DNA from: Arenicola marina
Taxonomy: Eukaryota > Annelida > Polychaeta > Arenicolidae
NCBI GenBank assembly: GCA_964019135.1
Contig: OZ025256.1
Span: 3,741,249-3,805,248 of the forward strand
Direction of reading: 5' to 3'
Length of the DNA stretch: 64,000 nucleotides
Part shown: piece by piece, positions 1 through 13,200 of the stretch
Layout: each line of letters starts with the position of its first letter
Numbering within the stretch: position 1 is the stretch's first letter
Made by a program: the position numbers and the translations under genes
Notes under the pieces: generated by a model
Seen by the model: only the letters and a program-made list of their open reading frames with translations
Databases searched by the model: none
What the model was told of the DNA's origin: nothing

Positions 1-403
1 TTCTCCCCGGTATTATCCACGATGTGCCCCCTGTCAACGAACATGTTCTCCCCGGTATTATCCATGATCTGCCCCCTGTCAACGAACATGTTCTCCCCGG
101 TATTATCCACGATCTGCCCCCTGTCAACGAACATGTTCTCCCCGGTATTATCTACGATGTGCCCCCTGTCAACGAAAATGTTCTCCCCGGTATTATCCAT
201 GATCTGCCCCCTGTCAACGAAAATGTTCTCCCCGGTATTATCCACGATGTGCCCCCTGTCAACGAACATGTTCTCCCCGGTATTATCCACGATGTGCCCC
301 CTGTCAACGAACATGTTCTCCCCGGTATTATCCACGATGTGCCCCCTGTCAACGAAAATGTTCTCCCCGGTATTATCCACGATCTGCCCCCTGTCAACGA
401 CCG
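1..403. repeat. 45-bp minisatellite, about 9 copies
   Basis: Nine head-to-tail 45-bp units, each beginning TTCTCCCCGGTATTATCC, with only a few substitutions between units (GATGTG/GATCTG, AACATG/AAAATG). The array runs off the left edge of the window. Because 45 is divisible by three, several frames on both strands stay open; I regard these as by-products and not as genes. The right end has the words CTGTCAACGACCGAGCCAG, which resemble CTGTCAACGACTGAACCAG at about 3286, just before the big array. Confidence 0.95.
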
Positions 404-1032
404 AGCCAGGCTGTCATTCATTTATTGACGCCACTGTGGCGTTTATCTTTCAACGTGAGTCACTTGCTTGTCAGTTTATACAATGAGTGCGTCTCACATA
501 CAATAACCTATGGTTGTCAATTTTATACTCGCGATTAAAGAAAGAGCACTCAAGGGTGGGCGGGGTCTAGTCTCAGAGTATGGATTCGTCAGTACATCAT
601 ATAATGCTCAACTTGGTGCCTTACTGCATCCATTAATTGTCGGGGGCATAAGAACCGTCCATGGAGACGTTATTACATGCATGTGCTTGTATCGTGTATC
701 ATATAATTGGAATATATATGGTGACTAAATGCTAAATTATTCGCCGTGTTTTCTTATTGCGCAAAACTCATGCCGATCTTACCAGTTTAGGTACATTAGT
801 CCTAGTTCCTGCCGGAGGGGGGCGCTGCCGCAGAGGTCGGACGGGCTGGACTGGGTCCGGTCCTCCCTAGCCACGGCGTGACCTGGCTCCACCTGGTGCT
901 TCTGCAGACGCAATGTGAATTAGACATGCAGAAGTTGAGATTAGGAACACGATTAAAAAGTATTTGTATTCCGTATGAGTAGTGGTTGTCTCAATAAAAT
1001 GCAAAATGCATACTCTAAAATATCAGTGTATA
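404..1032. other. unassigned spacer
   Basis: No exon with convincing splice sites, RNA gene or terminal-repeat element is visible. The short open frames have no recognisable protein content. Confidence 0.5.
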
Positions 1033-1260
1033 AGGGGTCTGAAAGGGGTAAATGGCGACACGCGACACAGGAATATTTAAAAACACGACATTGGAGATCT
1101 AAAAAAGCGACATCGACCCAGATAGTGGCATTTTATTACAAAAATGACAGTGAACTTAAAGCGACACGAAACGTCGTGAAAATCGATATCCGACACCGAG
1201 AATTTCAAAAATTCGACACTGGACACTGGACCCCCCACCCCCGCCCCTTCCAGACCCCCT
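1033..1260 (+). mobile_element. MITE with AGGGGTCTG terminal inverted repeats, copy 1
   Basis: A 228-bp element with imperfect termini AGGGGTCTGAAAGGGG and CCCCTTCCAGACCCCCT. The interior is made of many short CGACA/CGACACT words and ACGTCGT palindromes. Three other copies lie at 12178, 14080 and 26857, in both orientations. It has no coding capacity, so it is a non-autonomous DNA transposon; the superfamily is not established. Confidence 0.8.
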
Positions 1261-2084
1261 GGATAGGATCTACTATAATTGTAGTATTGAAGAAGACATC
1301 AGACACTTCTTTCGACCAATGGTCACGGTCAGTAAAATTAGACATACATAGCCACAAGCCAAATCAATCGCCGAATATTGTTTTATGGGAATATGGGAAT
1401 TCTAAGAGGGTGTACCATAAGAAATGACCAAACAGTATTCTCTGAGTTTCTTCATATTCGTAAATCTTGTTTTGGGGATTTCTGATTTAAGTTAAGGCGA
1501 CCATTGCCTAGGTTTCTATACACAGAGTTCTTGCATCAACTGCAATTTCAGGTGGAGGTCGACGAATTAAAACAAATTGAACAACCAGCATGCGGAAAAC
1601 AGATTGGTTCTGATAACGATAACTGATAACTGATAACATTATTATGACGTCATGACAACAACCCCAATTCTTATGGGGCAGAAGCTTCGCTTTGATTTCA
1701 TTTCTTAAAGAACAAATTGAAAGGTCATTTTTATTATTTATCAGTGAACTTCTACAAATTTCCACTGCGATCCACTAAACAATTGTTGCACGTCTCGGTA
1801 CCACCAAAAACAGTCCGACCGTTATTTCTGACACACTTTAAAACAGTTCAAGAAAATAATGTTATTTACCCATTTCACGTCTTTCGGGAATGAATTTCCG
1901 TTGAAATTCGCGGCCTTTTTGAGGATCTTCAGCGCCTCATCATATCGCCCCCTGGCGGCTAGCCAGCGAGGTGACTCCGGGATTATCCTACGTCAGCAAC
2001 ACATCGTGACATCAAATATATTTTATCCATTTCGCCTCCGCCCCTCAACAGATAAACAAACCCGGTCGCACAAAGTCACATTGG
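1261..2084. other. unassigned spacer with one CTCF-like site
   Basis: No convincing exon. The notable piece is a CTCF-like motif at 1943-1960, followed by the words CAGCAACACATCGTGACAT, which recur with variation at about 2678-2697 downstream of another CTCF-like motif. The two places probably belong to one old repeat. Confidence 0.45.
1943..1960 (-). promoter_or_regulatory. CTCF-like motif
   Basis: The minus strand reads AGCCGCCAGGGGGCGATA, close to the bilaterian CTCF core CCASYAGRKGGCRS. Occupancy is inferred from the motif alone. Confidence 0.4.
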
Positions 2085-2334
2085 TCGGTTGTGTATTCAG
2101 GACGCTTTAACCATTTCTGGGCATATCAATGGGACAACGAAAGGGAGAGAGGAGCAATGTCGTCGGGAGTAACCCCCTACTCTTTGCGAAGAAAGACATG
2201 GGATCCTTATCCTGCGACCACACAGACATGGCCAGAGCAGGGCTCGAACCACCGATCCATGCGCCGTTAGGCTCTCATGTGGGCCAGAGCACTCAATGCG
2301 GGCGCTCTAACCCACTGAGCTATCGGGCCGGCCC
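2085..2334 (-). mobile_element. tRNA-derived SINE, near full length
   Basis: Read on the minus strand it starts with GGCCGGCCCGATAGCTCAGT (A box), continues through a B box (GGTTCGAGCCC), a conserved body (GGATAAGGATCCCATGTC; CGCAAAGAGTAGGGGGTTAC), and ends in CCTGAATACACAACC. It is the same family as the copies at 19137, 26158, 32399, 54304, 56201 and 59658. Confidence 0.85.
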
Positions 2335-2658
2335 GCACAAAATCAGAACGATATCTTACAAAGACCCCAGGCACAGTTTTGTAACCCCACCAAAAGGGAA
2401 ACATTCTACAACGTCCACATCCTACGAGCATCTCGAAGACATTGTTATGATACCACACCGGATACCGCACTACCATGTGCTCAGCCATGTGCTCTTGTTT
2501 ACATTCTAACACGGTATTCCGTAGGTGGCGCCTCGGTTTGTTTTGTCACAATTATCCCATAGAGAAAGTGGACAGTTGGGCATTTTAGTATACACTATCC
2601 TTGGTGACGTGCATCATAGCGCCCCGTAACGGTCAACATCACACCGTGACATACAGCA

Positions 2659-2679
2659 TAGCGCCCCCTAGCGGTCAGC
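2659..2679 (-). promoter_or_regulatory. strong CTCF-like motif in a short local duplication
   Basis: The minus strand reads GACCGCTAGGGGGCGCTA, near-canonical for CTCF. A degenerate tandem copy (CATAGCGCCCCGTAACGGTC) lies about 50 bp upstream. Function is inferred from the motif only. Confidence 0.45.
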
Positions 2680-2726
2680 AACACATCGTGATATATTTTA
2701 AAGGCCTCCTATCTTGCTACCTGGAT

Positions 2727-3000
2727 GATGAATCATTTGTTGACACAAATTAAGTACATATTAAGCATAGCAGTCAATACTTTTTGGGACATTGAACGAA
2801 TTCATTTTGCCGACCCACTCATTTAGCCACATTTTCATTTAAAACCACCCGGGCTGTGTATATTGCTATGTTGTGGTGAATCATTTGTAGACTCTAATTA
2901 ACTACATATTAAGCATATCAGTCAACATATTTATTTTGTCGACCCACTCATTTAGCCACATTTTAATTTAGAATCATCCGGGATGTGAATACTTTAATGC
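2727..3000. repeat. about 145-bp direct duplication, two copies
   Basis: The phrases GAATCATTTGT, ACATATTAAGCATA, CAGTCAA, CGACCCACTCATTTAGCCAC and ACCACCCGGG/ATCATCCGGG occur twice in the same order, about 145 bp apart. It is a simple tandem duplication with no coding content. Confidence 0.75.
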
Positions 3001-3359
3001 TACATCCGCAGTGCATCATCCGATTGGCCAGTTATCACCGGAATCCTAACCTGCGCCGATATCTGCAGGCATTTTCACATATAAAAGTCTCTATGGCCCT
3101 GTTGCGACTGTCTCAAAAAAAAACGACTAACTACTCATTCGTAGTCATTGTATCCCTAAGCCCGAAACGTCATGTATGGGACCGTCTCTCTCTTATCCCT
3201 GTCCAATTGCCTACCCACCAACACACCCGCTGTCTCCCCCCCAACCCATGTCCACTGCGCATCATTATCGGCTCTTTCTTTGCCCTGTCAACGACTGAAC
3301 CAGCATGTACGACGCCCCACCCAGTCTCCACCTGCCGTTCCACATTGCCAATATCTCAT

Positions 3360-6300
3360 TACCCTATACCCCCATCCTTTTCACTCAACCCATCCTTTCT
3401 CACTCAACCCCCATTCTCTCTCACCCAACCCCCATTCTCTCTCACCCAACCCCCATCCTCTCTCACCCAACCCCTATCCTCTCTCACCTAACCCCATCCT
3501 CTCTCACCCAAACCCCATCCTCTCTCACCCAACCACATCCTCTCTCACCCAACCACATCCTCTCTCACCCGACCCCATCCTCTCACACCCAACCCCCATC
3601 AACTCTCACCCAACCCCCATCCTCTCTCACCCAAACCCCATCCCCTCTCACCCAACCCCATCCTCTCTCACCCAACCCCATCCACTATCACCCAACCCCC
3701 ATCCTCTCTCACCCAACCCCATCCCCTCTAACATAAAACCCCCATCCCCTCTCACCCAACGCCCATCCTCTCCCACCCAACCCCCATCCTCTCTCACCCA
3801 ACCCATCCCCTTTCACCCAACACCAAACAACTCTTACTTAACCTCCATCCTCTCTCACCGAAACCCCATTCTCTCTCACCGAAACCCCATCCCCTCTCAC
3901 CCAAACCCCATCCTCTCTCACCCAACTCCCATCCTCCATCACAAAACCCCCGTCCTCTCTCACCCAACCCCCATCAACTCTTACTTAACTTCCATCCTCT
4001 CTCACCCAACCCCCATCAACTCTCACCCAACCCCCATCAACTCTTACTTAACCTCCATCCCCTCTCACCCAACCCCATCCTCTCTCACTCAACCCACGCA
4101 CCCCCTCACCCAACCCCCATCCTCTCTCACCCAACCCCCATCCTCTCTCACCCAACCCCCATCCCCTCTCATCCAACCTCCATCAACTCTTACCCAACCC
4201 CCATGCTTTCTCACCCAACCCCCATCCTCTCTCACCCAATCCCATCCTCTCCCACCGAACCCCCATCCTCTCACCCAACCTCCGTCAACTCTCACCCAAC
4301 CCCCATCCTCTCTCACCCATCCCCCATCCCCTCGGACGCAACCCCCATCCTCTCTTACCCAAACAATCCTCTCTCACCCAACCCCCATCCTCTCTTACCC
4401 AACCCCCATCCTATATCACCCAACCCACATCCTCTCACACCCAACCCCCATCCCCTCTCACTTAACCTCCATCCCCTCTCACCCAACCCCATCCTCTCTC
4501 ACTCAACCCACACACAGCCTCACCCAACCCCCATCCTCTCTAACCCAACCCCCATCCTCTCTCACCCAACCCCCATCCCCTCTCACCCAACCTCCATCAA
4601 CTCTTACCCAACCCCTATGCTTTCTCACCCAACCCCCATCCTCTCTCACCCAATCCCATCCTCTCCCACCGAACCCCCATCCTCTCACCCAACCTCCGTC
4701 AACTCTCACCCAACCCCCATCCTCTCTCACCCATCCCCCATCCCCTCGGACGCAACCCCCATCCTCTCTTACCCAAACAATCCTCTCTCACCCAACCCCC
4801 ATCCTCTCTTACCCAACCCCCATTCTATATCACACAACCCACATCCTCTCACACCCAACCCCCATCCCCTCTCATCTAACCCCCATCCTCTCTCACCCAA
4901 CTCCCATCCTCTCTCACCCAACCCCCATCCTCTCTCACCCAACCTCCATCCTCTCTCACCCAACCTCCATCCTCTCTCACCCAACCCCCATCCTCTCCCA
5001 CCCAACTCCCATCCTCTTTCACCCAACCCCCATCCTCTTTCACCCAACCCCCATCCTCTCTCACCCAACCCCCATCCTATATCACCCAACCCCCATCCTC
5101 TCACACCCAACCCCCATCCCATCTCACCCAACCCCCATCCTCTCTCACCCAACCCCCATCCCCTCTGACGCAACCCCCATCCTCTCTTACGCAAACCATC
5201 CCCTCTCACTCAACCTCTATCCTCTCTCACTCAACCCCCATCCTCTCTCACCCAACCCTCATCCTCTCTCACTCCACCCCCATCCTCTCTCACCCAACCC
5301 CATCCTCCCTCACCCAACCCCCATCCCCTCGCACCCAACTTCCATTCTCTCTCACCCAACCCTCATCATTTCTCACCCAACCCCCATCCTCTCTCACCCA
5401 ACCCCCACCCTCCCTCACCCAACCCCTATCCTCCCTCACCCAACCCCCATGCTTTCTCACCCAACCCCCATCCCCTCTGACGCAACCCCCATCCTCTCTT
5501 ACCCAAACCATCCTCTCTCACCCAACCCCCATCCTCTCTCAATCAACCCCCTTCCTCTCTCACTCAACCCCCATCCTCTCTCACCCAACCCCCATCCTCT
5601 CTCACCCAACCTCCATCCTCTCTCACTCAACCCCCAGCCTCTCTCACCCAACCCCCATCCTCTCTCACCCAACCCCATCCTCTCTCACCCAACCCCATCC
5701 TCTCTCACCCAACCCCCATCCTATATCACCCTACCCCCATCCTCTCTCACTCAACCCCAACCTCTCACACCTAACCCCTATCCCCTTTCACACAACCACA
5801 TCCTCTCTCACCCAACCCCCATCCTCTCTCACCCAACCCCCATCCTCTCTCACCCGACCCATCCTCTCTCACTCAACTCCATCCTCTCTCACCCAACCCC
5901 CATCCTCTCTCACCCAAACCCCATCCCCTCTCACCCGACCCCATCCTCTCTCACGCATCCCCTACCCTCTATCGCCCAACCCCCATCCTCTCTCACCCAA
6001 CCCCCATCCTCTCTCACCCAACCCCATCCTCTCTCTCCCGACCCCATCCTCTCACACCCAACCTCCATCAACTCTCACCCAACCCCCATCCTCTCTCACC
6101 CAAACCCCATCCCCTCTCACCCAACCCCATCCTCTCTCACACAACCCCATCCACTCTCACCCAACCCCATCCCCTCTAACATAAAACTCCCATCCCCTCT
6201 CACCTAACGCCCATCCTATCCCACCCAACCCCCATCCTCTCTCACCCAACCCATCCCCTCTCACCCAACACCAATCAATTCTTATATAACCTCCATCCTC

Positions 6301-8340
6301 TCTCACCGAAACCCCATCCCCTCTCACCCAAACCCCTTCCTCTCTCACCCAACTCCCATCCTCTAGCACAAAAGCCCCGTCCTCTCTCACCCAACCCCCA
6401 TCAACTCTTACTTAACTTCCATCCTCTCTCACCCAACCCCAATCAACTCGCACCCAACCCCCATCAACTCTTACTTAACCTCCATCCCCTCTCACCCAAC
6501 CCCATCCTCTCTCACTCAACCCACCCCCCCTCACCCAACCCCCATCCTCTCTCACCCAACCCCCATCCTCTCCCACCGAACCCCCATCCTCTCACCCAAC
6601 CCCCATCCTCTCTCACCCAATCCCCATCCCCTCTGACGCAACCCCCATCCTCTCTTACCTAAACAATTCTCTCTCACCCAACCCCCATCCTATATCACCC
6701 AACCCCCATCTTCTCTCACTCAACCCCCATCCTATATCACCCAACTCCCATCTTCTCTCACTCAACCCCCATCCTATATCACCCAACCTCCATCCCCTCT
6801 CACCCAACCACCATCCTCTCTCACCCACCCCATCCTCTCTCACCCAACCCCCATCCTCTCTCACCCAACCCCCATCCTCTCTCACCCAACCCCCATCCTC
6901 TCTTACCTAAACAATCCTCTCTCACCCAACCCCCATCCTATATCACCCAACCCCCATCTTCTCTCACTCAACCCCCATCCTATATCACCCAACTTCCATC
7001 CTCTCACACCCAACCTCCATCCCCTCTCACCCAACCACCATCCTCTCTCACCCAACCCCCATCCTCTCTCACCCAACCCCCATCCCCTCTGACGCAACCC
7101 ACATCCTCTCTTACCCAAACCATCCCCTCTCACCCAACCTCTATCCTTTCTCACTCAACCCCCATCCTCTCTCACCCAACCCTCATCCTCTCTCACTCAA
7201 CCCCCATCCTCTCTCACCCAACCCCATCCTCCCTCACCCAACCCCCATCCCCTCTCACCCAACCTCCATTCTCTCTCACCCAACTCTCATCATTTCTCAC
7301 CCAACCCCCATCCTCTCTCACCCAACCCCCACCCTCCCTCACCCAACCCCTATCCTCTCTCACCCAACCCTCATGCTTTCTCACCCAACCCCCATCCACT
7401 CTGACGCAACCCCCATCCTCTCTTACCCAAACCATCCTCTCTCACCCAACCCCCATCCTCTCTGACCCAACCCCCGTCCTCTCTCACTCCACCCCATTCT
7501 CTTTCACCCAACCCCATCCTCCCTCACCCAACCCCCATTTTTCCTCACCCAACCCCATCCTCTCTCACCTATCTCCTCTCCTCTTTCAACCAACCCCCAT
7601 CCTCTCCCATCCAAGCACCATCCTCTCTCACTCAACCCCATCCTCTCTCACCCAACCCCCTTCCCCTCTCAACTAACCACATCCTCTCTCACCCAACCCC
7701 CATCCTCTCTCACCTAACCCCATCCTCTCTCACCCAACCCCCATCCTCCCTCACCCAACCCCTATCCCCTCTCACCCAACTCCCAGCCTCTCTCACCCAA
7801 CCCCCACCCTCCCTCACCCCACCCCTATCCTCTCTCACCCATCCCCTATTATCTCTCACCCAACCCCCATCCTCTCTCACCCATCCCCCATCCTCCCTCA
7901 CCGAACCCCTACCCTCTCTCACCCAACCCCCATTCTCTTTCACCCAACCCCTATCCTCTTTCACCCAACCCCCATCCCCTCTCACCCAACCCCCACCCTC
8001 CCTCACCCAACCCCCATCCTCTCTCACCCAACCCCCATCCTCGCTCACCCAACCCCCATCCCCTCTCACCAAACCCCCATCCTCTCTCACTCAACCCCCA
8101 TCCTCTGTCACCCAACCTCTATGCTTTCTCACCCAACCCCCATCCTCTTTCATCCAACCCCCATCCTCTCTCACTCAACCCCATCCTCTCTCATCCAACC
8201 CCCATCCTCTCTCACCCAACCCCCATCCCCACTGACTTAGCCCCATCCCCTTTCACACAACCCCCATCCTCTCTCACACAACCCCCATCCTCTGTCACCC
8301 AACCCCTATCCTCTATCACCCAATCCCCCATCCTGTCTGA
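3360..8340. repeat. 5-kb pyrimidine-rich minisatellite with higher-order blocks
   Basis: About 240 copies of a 19-21-bp unit, consensus CCCCCATCCTCTCTCACCCA followed by A. The plus strand is C/T/A-rich; the minus strand carries GGG and GGGGG runs that could form G-quadruplexes. Larger blocks are themselves duplicated: about 4080-4440 recurs at about 4495-4855 (shift 414), about 3600-4110 resembles 6050-6520, about 5290-5510 resembles 7214-7435, and about 6655-6885 resembles 6903-7154. Very long open frames, including one of about 1 kb of codons, follow from the unit length and lack protein-like composition, so I do not call a gene. Confidence 0.95.
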
Positions 8341-8716
8341 CCAAACCCGTCCCCTGTCTCACATCGAAAGGGAACTGTGTTCCTTCCAGTTCCCGGCTAC
8401 CCCATGTACCTACCTTGACGCCGACATGTACCTCGATCAATGACCCCTTTGGCCCCTTCCATCCAGTCCTGTAAGGACCTACTTGCCATGTAGCCTTAGT
8501 TGCAGGGCGACCACCTCCAGCAGTTATCGGCGTAAGTGTCGGCAGACGGATGTTCCCGTCCTACAGAGCAGTCATTAAACTGAGGCTTCTACAATTCCCT
8601 CCCGGTATGTACTTTTGGTTTATGTCCCACTACTAAACAGTTCTAATCATCTAACGACAAATTAAACCTGAGCGAAACAAATATCTTGGGGATAAGATAT
8701 CCAAGATGAACAAAAC
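8341..8716. other. unassigned spacer between two arrays
   Basis: Non-repetitive sequence of mixed composition. No splice-bounded exon or RNA gene is recognisable. It could be a remnant of a dispersed repeat, but I see no second copy here. Confidence 0.4.
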
Positions 8717-9500
8717 GTTATGGCTGTGTCCGTCGTTAAGGCTGTGGCCTTCGCTAAGGCCGTGTCCGTCGTTAAGGCTATGCCGTCGTTAAGGCTGTGT
8801 CCGTCGTTATGGCCGTGTCCGTCGTTAAGGCTGTGTCCGTCGTTAAGGCTGTATCTGTCGGTAAGGCTGTGTCCGTCGTTAAGGCTGTCCGTTGTTAAGG
8901 CTGTGTCTGTCGTTAAGGCTGTGTCCGTCGTTAAGGCTGTCCGTCGTTAAGGCTATGCCGTCGTTAAGTCTGTGTCCGTCGTTAAGGCTGTCCGTCGTTA
9001 AGGCTGTCCGTCGTTAAGTCTGTGTCTGTTGTTAAGGCCGTGTCTGTCGTTAATGCTGTGTCCGTCGTTAAGGCTATGTCCGTCGTTAAGGCTGTGTCCG
9101 TCGTTAAGGCTGTGTCCGACGTTAAGGCTGTGTCCGTCGTTAATGCTATGTCCGTCGTTAAGGCTGTGTCCGTCGTTAAGGCTATGTCCGTCGTTAAGGC
9201 TGTGTCCGTCGTTAAGGCTGTGTCCGTCGTTAAGGATGTGTCCGTCGTTAAGGCTGTGTCCGTCGTTAAGGCTGTGTCCGTCGCTAAGGCTGTGTCCGTC
9301 GTTAATGCTATGTCCGTCGTTAAGGCTGTCCGTCGTTAAGGCTGTGTCCGTCGTGAAGGCTGTGTCCGTCGTTAAGGCTGTGTCCGTCGTTAAGGCTATG
9401 CCGCCGTTAGGGCTATGTCAGTTCGCGTTCGTCGTTAAGGCTATGTCCGTTGTTAAGGCTGTGTCAGTTCGCGTTCGTCGTTAACGCTGCAGCCGTCGTT
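8717..9500. repeat. 18-bp minisatellite
   Basis: About 42 units of GCTGTGTCCGTCGTTAAG, with occasional units shortened to 15-16 bp. The 18-bp period keeps a frame open that would read as repeats of the six residues SVVKAV; interruptions by the short units show there is no selection for that frame. Confidence 0.95.
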
Positions 9501-9879
9501 AAGGCAGCGATGTGCACATAACGCGAGAGTTGGGTTGCGGGTGAGGTTTCATGCGAGATGACGTTGACATGGCGTGGGCCACCCCGCCTCATTCACTGAT
9601 GACACGATGAATTATACATGACGTGGGCATAAAGTGAGCCGCGGAGACACACAGGAACACAACCTTCCAGTGTCCATTGGCGCTTGACGATTTAACATGT
9701 AGCATGGTGTCGGAAACCTGGGTCCCCACTTACCTTGTCGATATCAGTTCCGGCCGCATCAATAATACAACGCAAAAGGTATATTCACAATGAAAGGTAT
9801 CATGCATCGAGCGTGTTATTTCATATTGTATATATGTAGCAGAACCTTAAGCCGACCCAAATATATTGCTATATCGCAA

Positions 9880-10170
9880 GCGCATATGATTTATATACAT
9901 ATAGACGGTATATATTTTATATCATATATGTTACATGTATTATATATATATTATATGTCTTCCATATATATATGTAGAATACACATATATATCTTGGATG
10001 CTTGATAAAATGTATATATTACAATTACATATATAATATAATTAAGTATAAATGTAATATAATTATAAATATCATATAATTATAAATATAATATAATTAT
10101 AAATATAATAGAATTATAAATATAATGTAATTATAAATATAATAGAATTATAAATATAGTATTATTATAG
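9880..10170. repeat. AT-rich satellite-like tract
   Basis: Nearly pure A+T: TATATA runs, then about eight units of roughly 18 bp built on AATTATAAATATAATA. It lies in the intron that follows the last visible SLC22 exon. Confidence 0.9.
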
Positions 10171-10296
10171 TTTCGCAAAGCGCGTCCTATTTCCCTTTAC
10201 AATCCGTATGTATATAATTTATTTATAATAATTTAAAATTATTGAAATAAATATTTATTTCCGAGAAATGGGAACCTTGTGGAGCTGATATCCTAC

Positions 10297-13200
10297 CAGA
10301 TATAGGGTATGACACAGACAATCATGATGCCCACGATGAACGTCAGGTAGTCCCAGCGTCTGATGACGTAAGAAATCCCAGAATCCAACACGAAGCCCAT
10401 TGAGAAGAAGGACATTATCATTACTCCGAAATGAACGCGGTACTTCGGTCCGATGAACTCCATGACTGGAAAACAACGCAAAGCGGTAGCACTTTACCTA
10501 TGTATGCCCGGCCAAAACACAATTAATTACGTTTATTAAGAGCGCCTAATTATGCATGACTAATTTCCGGCTCACGGTGGTGGAGTAGGCCACGTGGTAC
10601 AGTCTCACCCCGGCGCAGGGGGCACTTCATATGGTTATGGTAAGGTATATTACACACCGCCCACGTCTACTACCCTTTTACCGCCTGTTGTCTCTCGGAC
10701 TGGGTGTTCTCAAGAAAGAAAAGGTTTTTCGCACATTCCCGTAATTCCCGCGCCCGAAGATCCCAATCTCGATCTCAATCAGCTGGCCCCTTCTCTTTTA
10801 TATCCGTTGCATAATTGTCAGTGTTTAATTTGGATGGCATTTTTTCACCAAACATATTTTCTCTCAGTGACCACAAAATCGCATACATTTCTCTCAATCT
10901 CCAGATGCCCTGCAGTGGCGGATCCGGGATTGTGCCAAAGGGGAGGCACAAGCCTGGAAGATGGGGGTGCACGCGTCACATTAACGTCTAAATGTCGCAA
11001 AAAATAGACGAAATTTAACATTTTTACGTCGCGAAAGGGGGGGGGGGGGGGAGATGTGCCCACTATGCCCCCACCAAACTGGATCTGCCACTGCCCTGTA
11101 TAGGGGGCACTGCAATAAGGTAGTGCCCCCCCCCCCACCTCCCCCTGGGAGTCTTACTCACCTATGACGAATGAACAGAGGTAGGAGCACATGTCGAAGG
11201 CCCCTGTGAGGAATCTGAGGACGACGAAGGTGGCGTAGTTCGGGGAGAAGGCGACTGCCACCCCGGCGACCAGGAACCCCACCAGGGACACGGACATCGT
11301 CGAGTGGCGACCGAACCTGGGGGGGAGGAGGGGGAGTGGGGGTGGAAGAGTCGTCATGTTGTGAAGCTTCTGGATGACAGTGGACTCGTCGACGGCTATG
11401 ATGAGGGTGGCAGAATACATTTTCCGATCTCCGCGATTGGCATCCAGAATTTCTTAGAGATTCGCGATGAGCTGCTGGCCATTTTGGGGGATCGTTATCG
11501 GTACAATTCCTGGTTCAACGTGAAGACCCTTTCCCCATTTACCGCCATCCGTTATAGCAGTCTGTGAATTCCTCGATATTCGCGATATCACATTCATAGT
11601 AGGTTTGTTCGTTTCGCGCCATTAATCTTGAGCAGTCCTTATCTCAGAGATTCGATATTACTCTCCATACTTCTTGGGGATTCGTGATTCAGAGAAGGTA
11701 CTCTCCCTCCCCCCCTCCCCCCTGTGATTATAGCACGAGCAAAGTGTCGCGTATATCGGGGAAAGGAAACTGGGTTAATGAGGCAGTGTGGGTAAAGTTG
11801 AGGGCTAAATTTGAATAAGTAGGTTAGCTTAATGGTGAATTGAGGAGACGTTGCGTAAATTAGGAGAAAGAAATATATTCTTTCGTGGTGTAGAATGAAA
11901 CAAATGCATCGTAGATGGAGCTGGGGCCTCGAAATTGGGACAACACGTGTTCTTACGTTTTAGGTTGGGAGCTGGGAGTAGAGAAGGTGTTGAACTTCTA
12001 TTTTATGAGCAAGCGTATTTAGTTAACGTTTGTACTTTAGTGGAGAGACAAACATGAGGATAGGCCTTGTTTTCTGGTTGCACATGGGTGCTCACGGCAC
12101 GTTCTGTGGCAACCAATCAGACAATGTCATCTGCTTGATTTGGACCATTAAATAGAGGAATTTACGTATCGGTTATAAGGGGTCTGGAAGGGGGGGTGAG
12201 TGTAGTATCCAGTGTCGATTCTTCAAAATTCTCTGTGCCGAATGTCGATTTTTTTACCACGTTCCGTGTCGCTTTATTTGGGGCTGTTCAGCGTCGTTTT
12301 TTTCTTTCTCAAATCTGTGTCTATGTCGCTTTTTCAGATTCTCAGTGTCGGAATTTTGGGGGTCAATGTCGAATGTCGATTTTTCAAATATGCCTGTGTC
12401 GCGTGTCGCCAATTATCCCTGTCAGACCCCTGTTATACGGCGCACTAATGAACCAATGTATGAGGTACTTACCTGTCTGACAGTATCCCAGACAACAAGG
12501 AGCCCACAAGGACTCCAAATATAAACACGGTGCTGGAAAATTCAGGCATCCACGAATCTTTGCAGACTAAGTCGAACTTGAAGTGGAAGAAATAAACGTA
12601 ACAAATAACAAATCGTGTAATAAATTAACAACCAGACCTAAGACATGTCTTCACCCGCCCCACCCCCACACGCCGACACACAATATAAAGTGAACTGATC
12701 TTAGCCAAAGTGCTGTCAAAAATTGAAAATCCAATCGTATCGGTGGAGCCTTGCAAGTTATGTAACCTTCAATGGTTCACATACTTTTATGTTCATTTAT
12801 TTGACTTGTTCTTTTATCGCGTTTCTTCTTTGTTAGCTTGCTTTCATATCATGTTCAGCTCAAGACACTGTATCTAAAACGAGCGAATAAGCCTTTGGCA
12901 CCTGCTCTTGTCACGAGAAATGTGTTGTAAAATGTACTGAATGAATGTAATTTGTGTCTTGTTTTTGTGACAATAAACTGACTGATTATTACTACAGATC
13001 AACAGATCGTGGGTTCAATCCCAGGTATCTGAGTTCTGGGCCTTAATTTAGTCTTTATGCGCACAGAATTGCCAATAATATCTACTTTTCAGTTAATTTC
13101 CAAAAACAACGACTGCGACACTGTAAAATGTACAGTACAAACATGCATTTGTTCCTTTAATATTTAAAATGCACTTCTTCTGAGTCAGTAAACACCCTTA

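Noticed and set aside
1-403. CRISPR-like array
   Set aside because: Units are contiguous 45-bp repeats without unique spacers, in a eukaryotic genome.
3172-6207. Open frame of about 1000 codons
   Set aside because: It lies inside the 21-bp minisatellite, is made almost only of Pro, Ser, His, Leu and Thr, and several frames are open at once.
9720-9775. Possible fifth SLC22 exon on the minus strand (RCIIDAAGTDIDK before GTAAGTG)
   Set aside because: The donor is good and the peptide vaguely suits the family, but no AG acceptor lies between it and an in-frame stop upstream.
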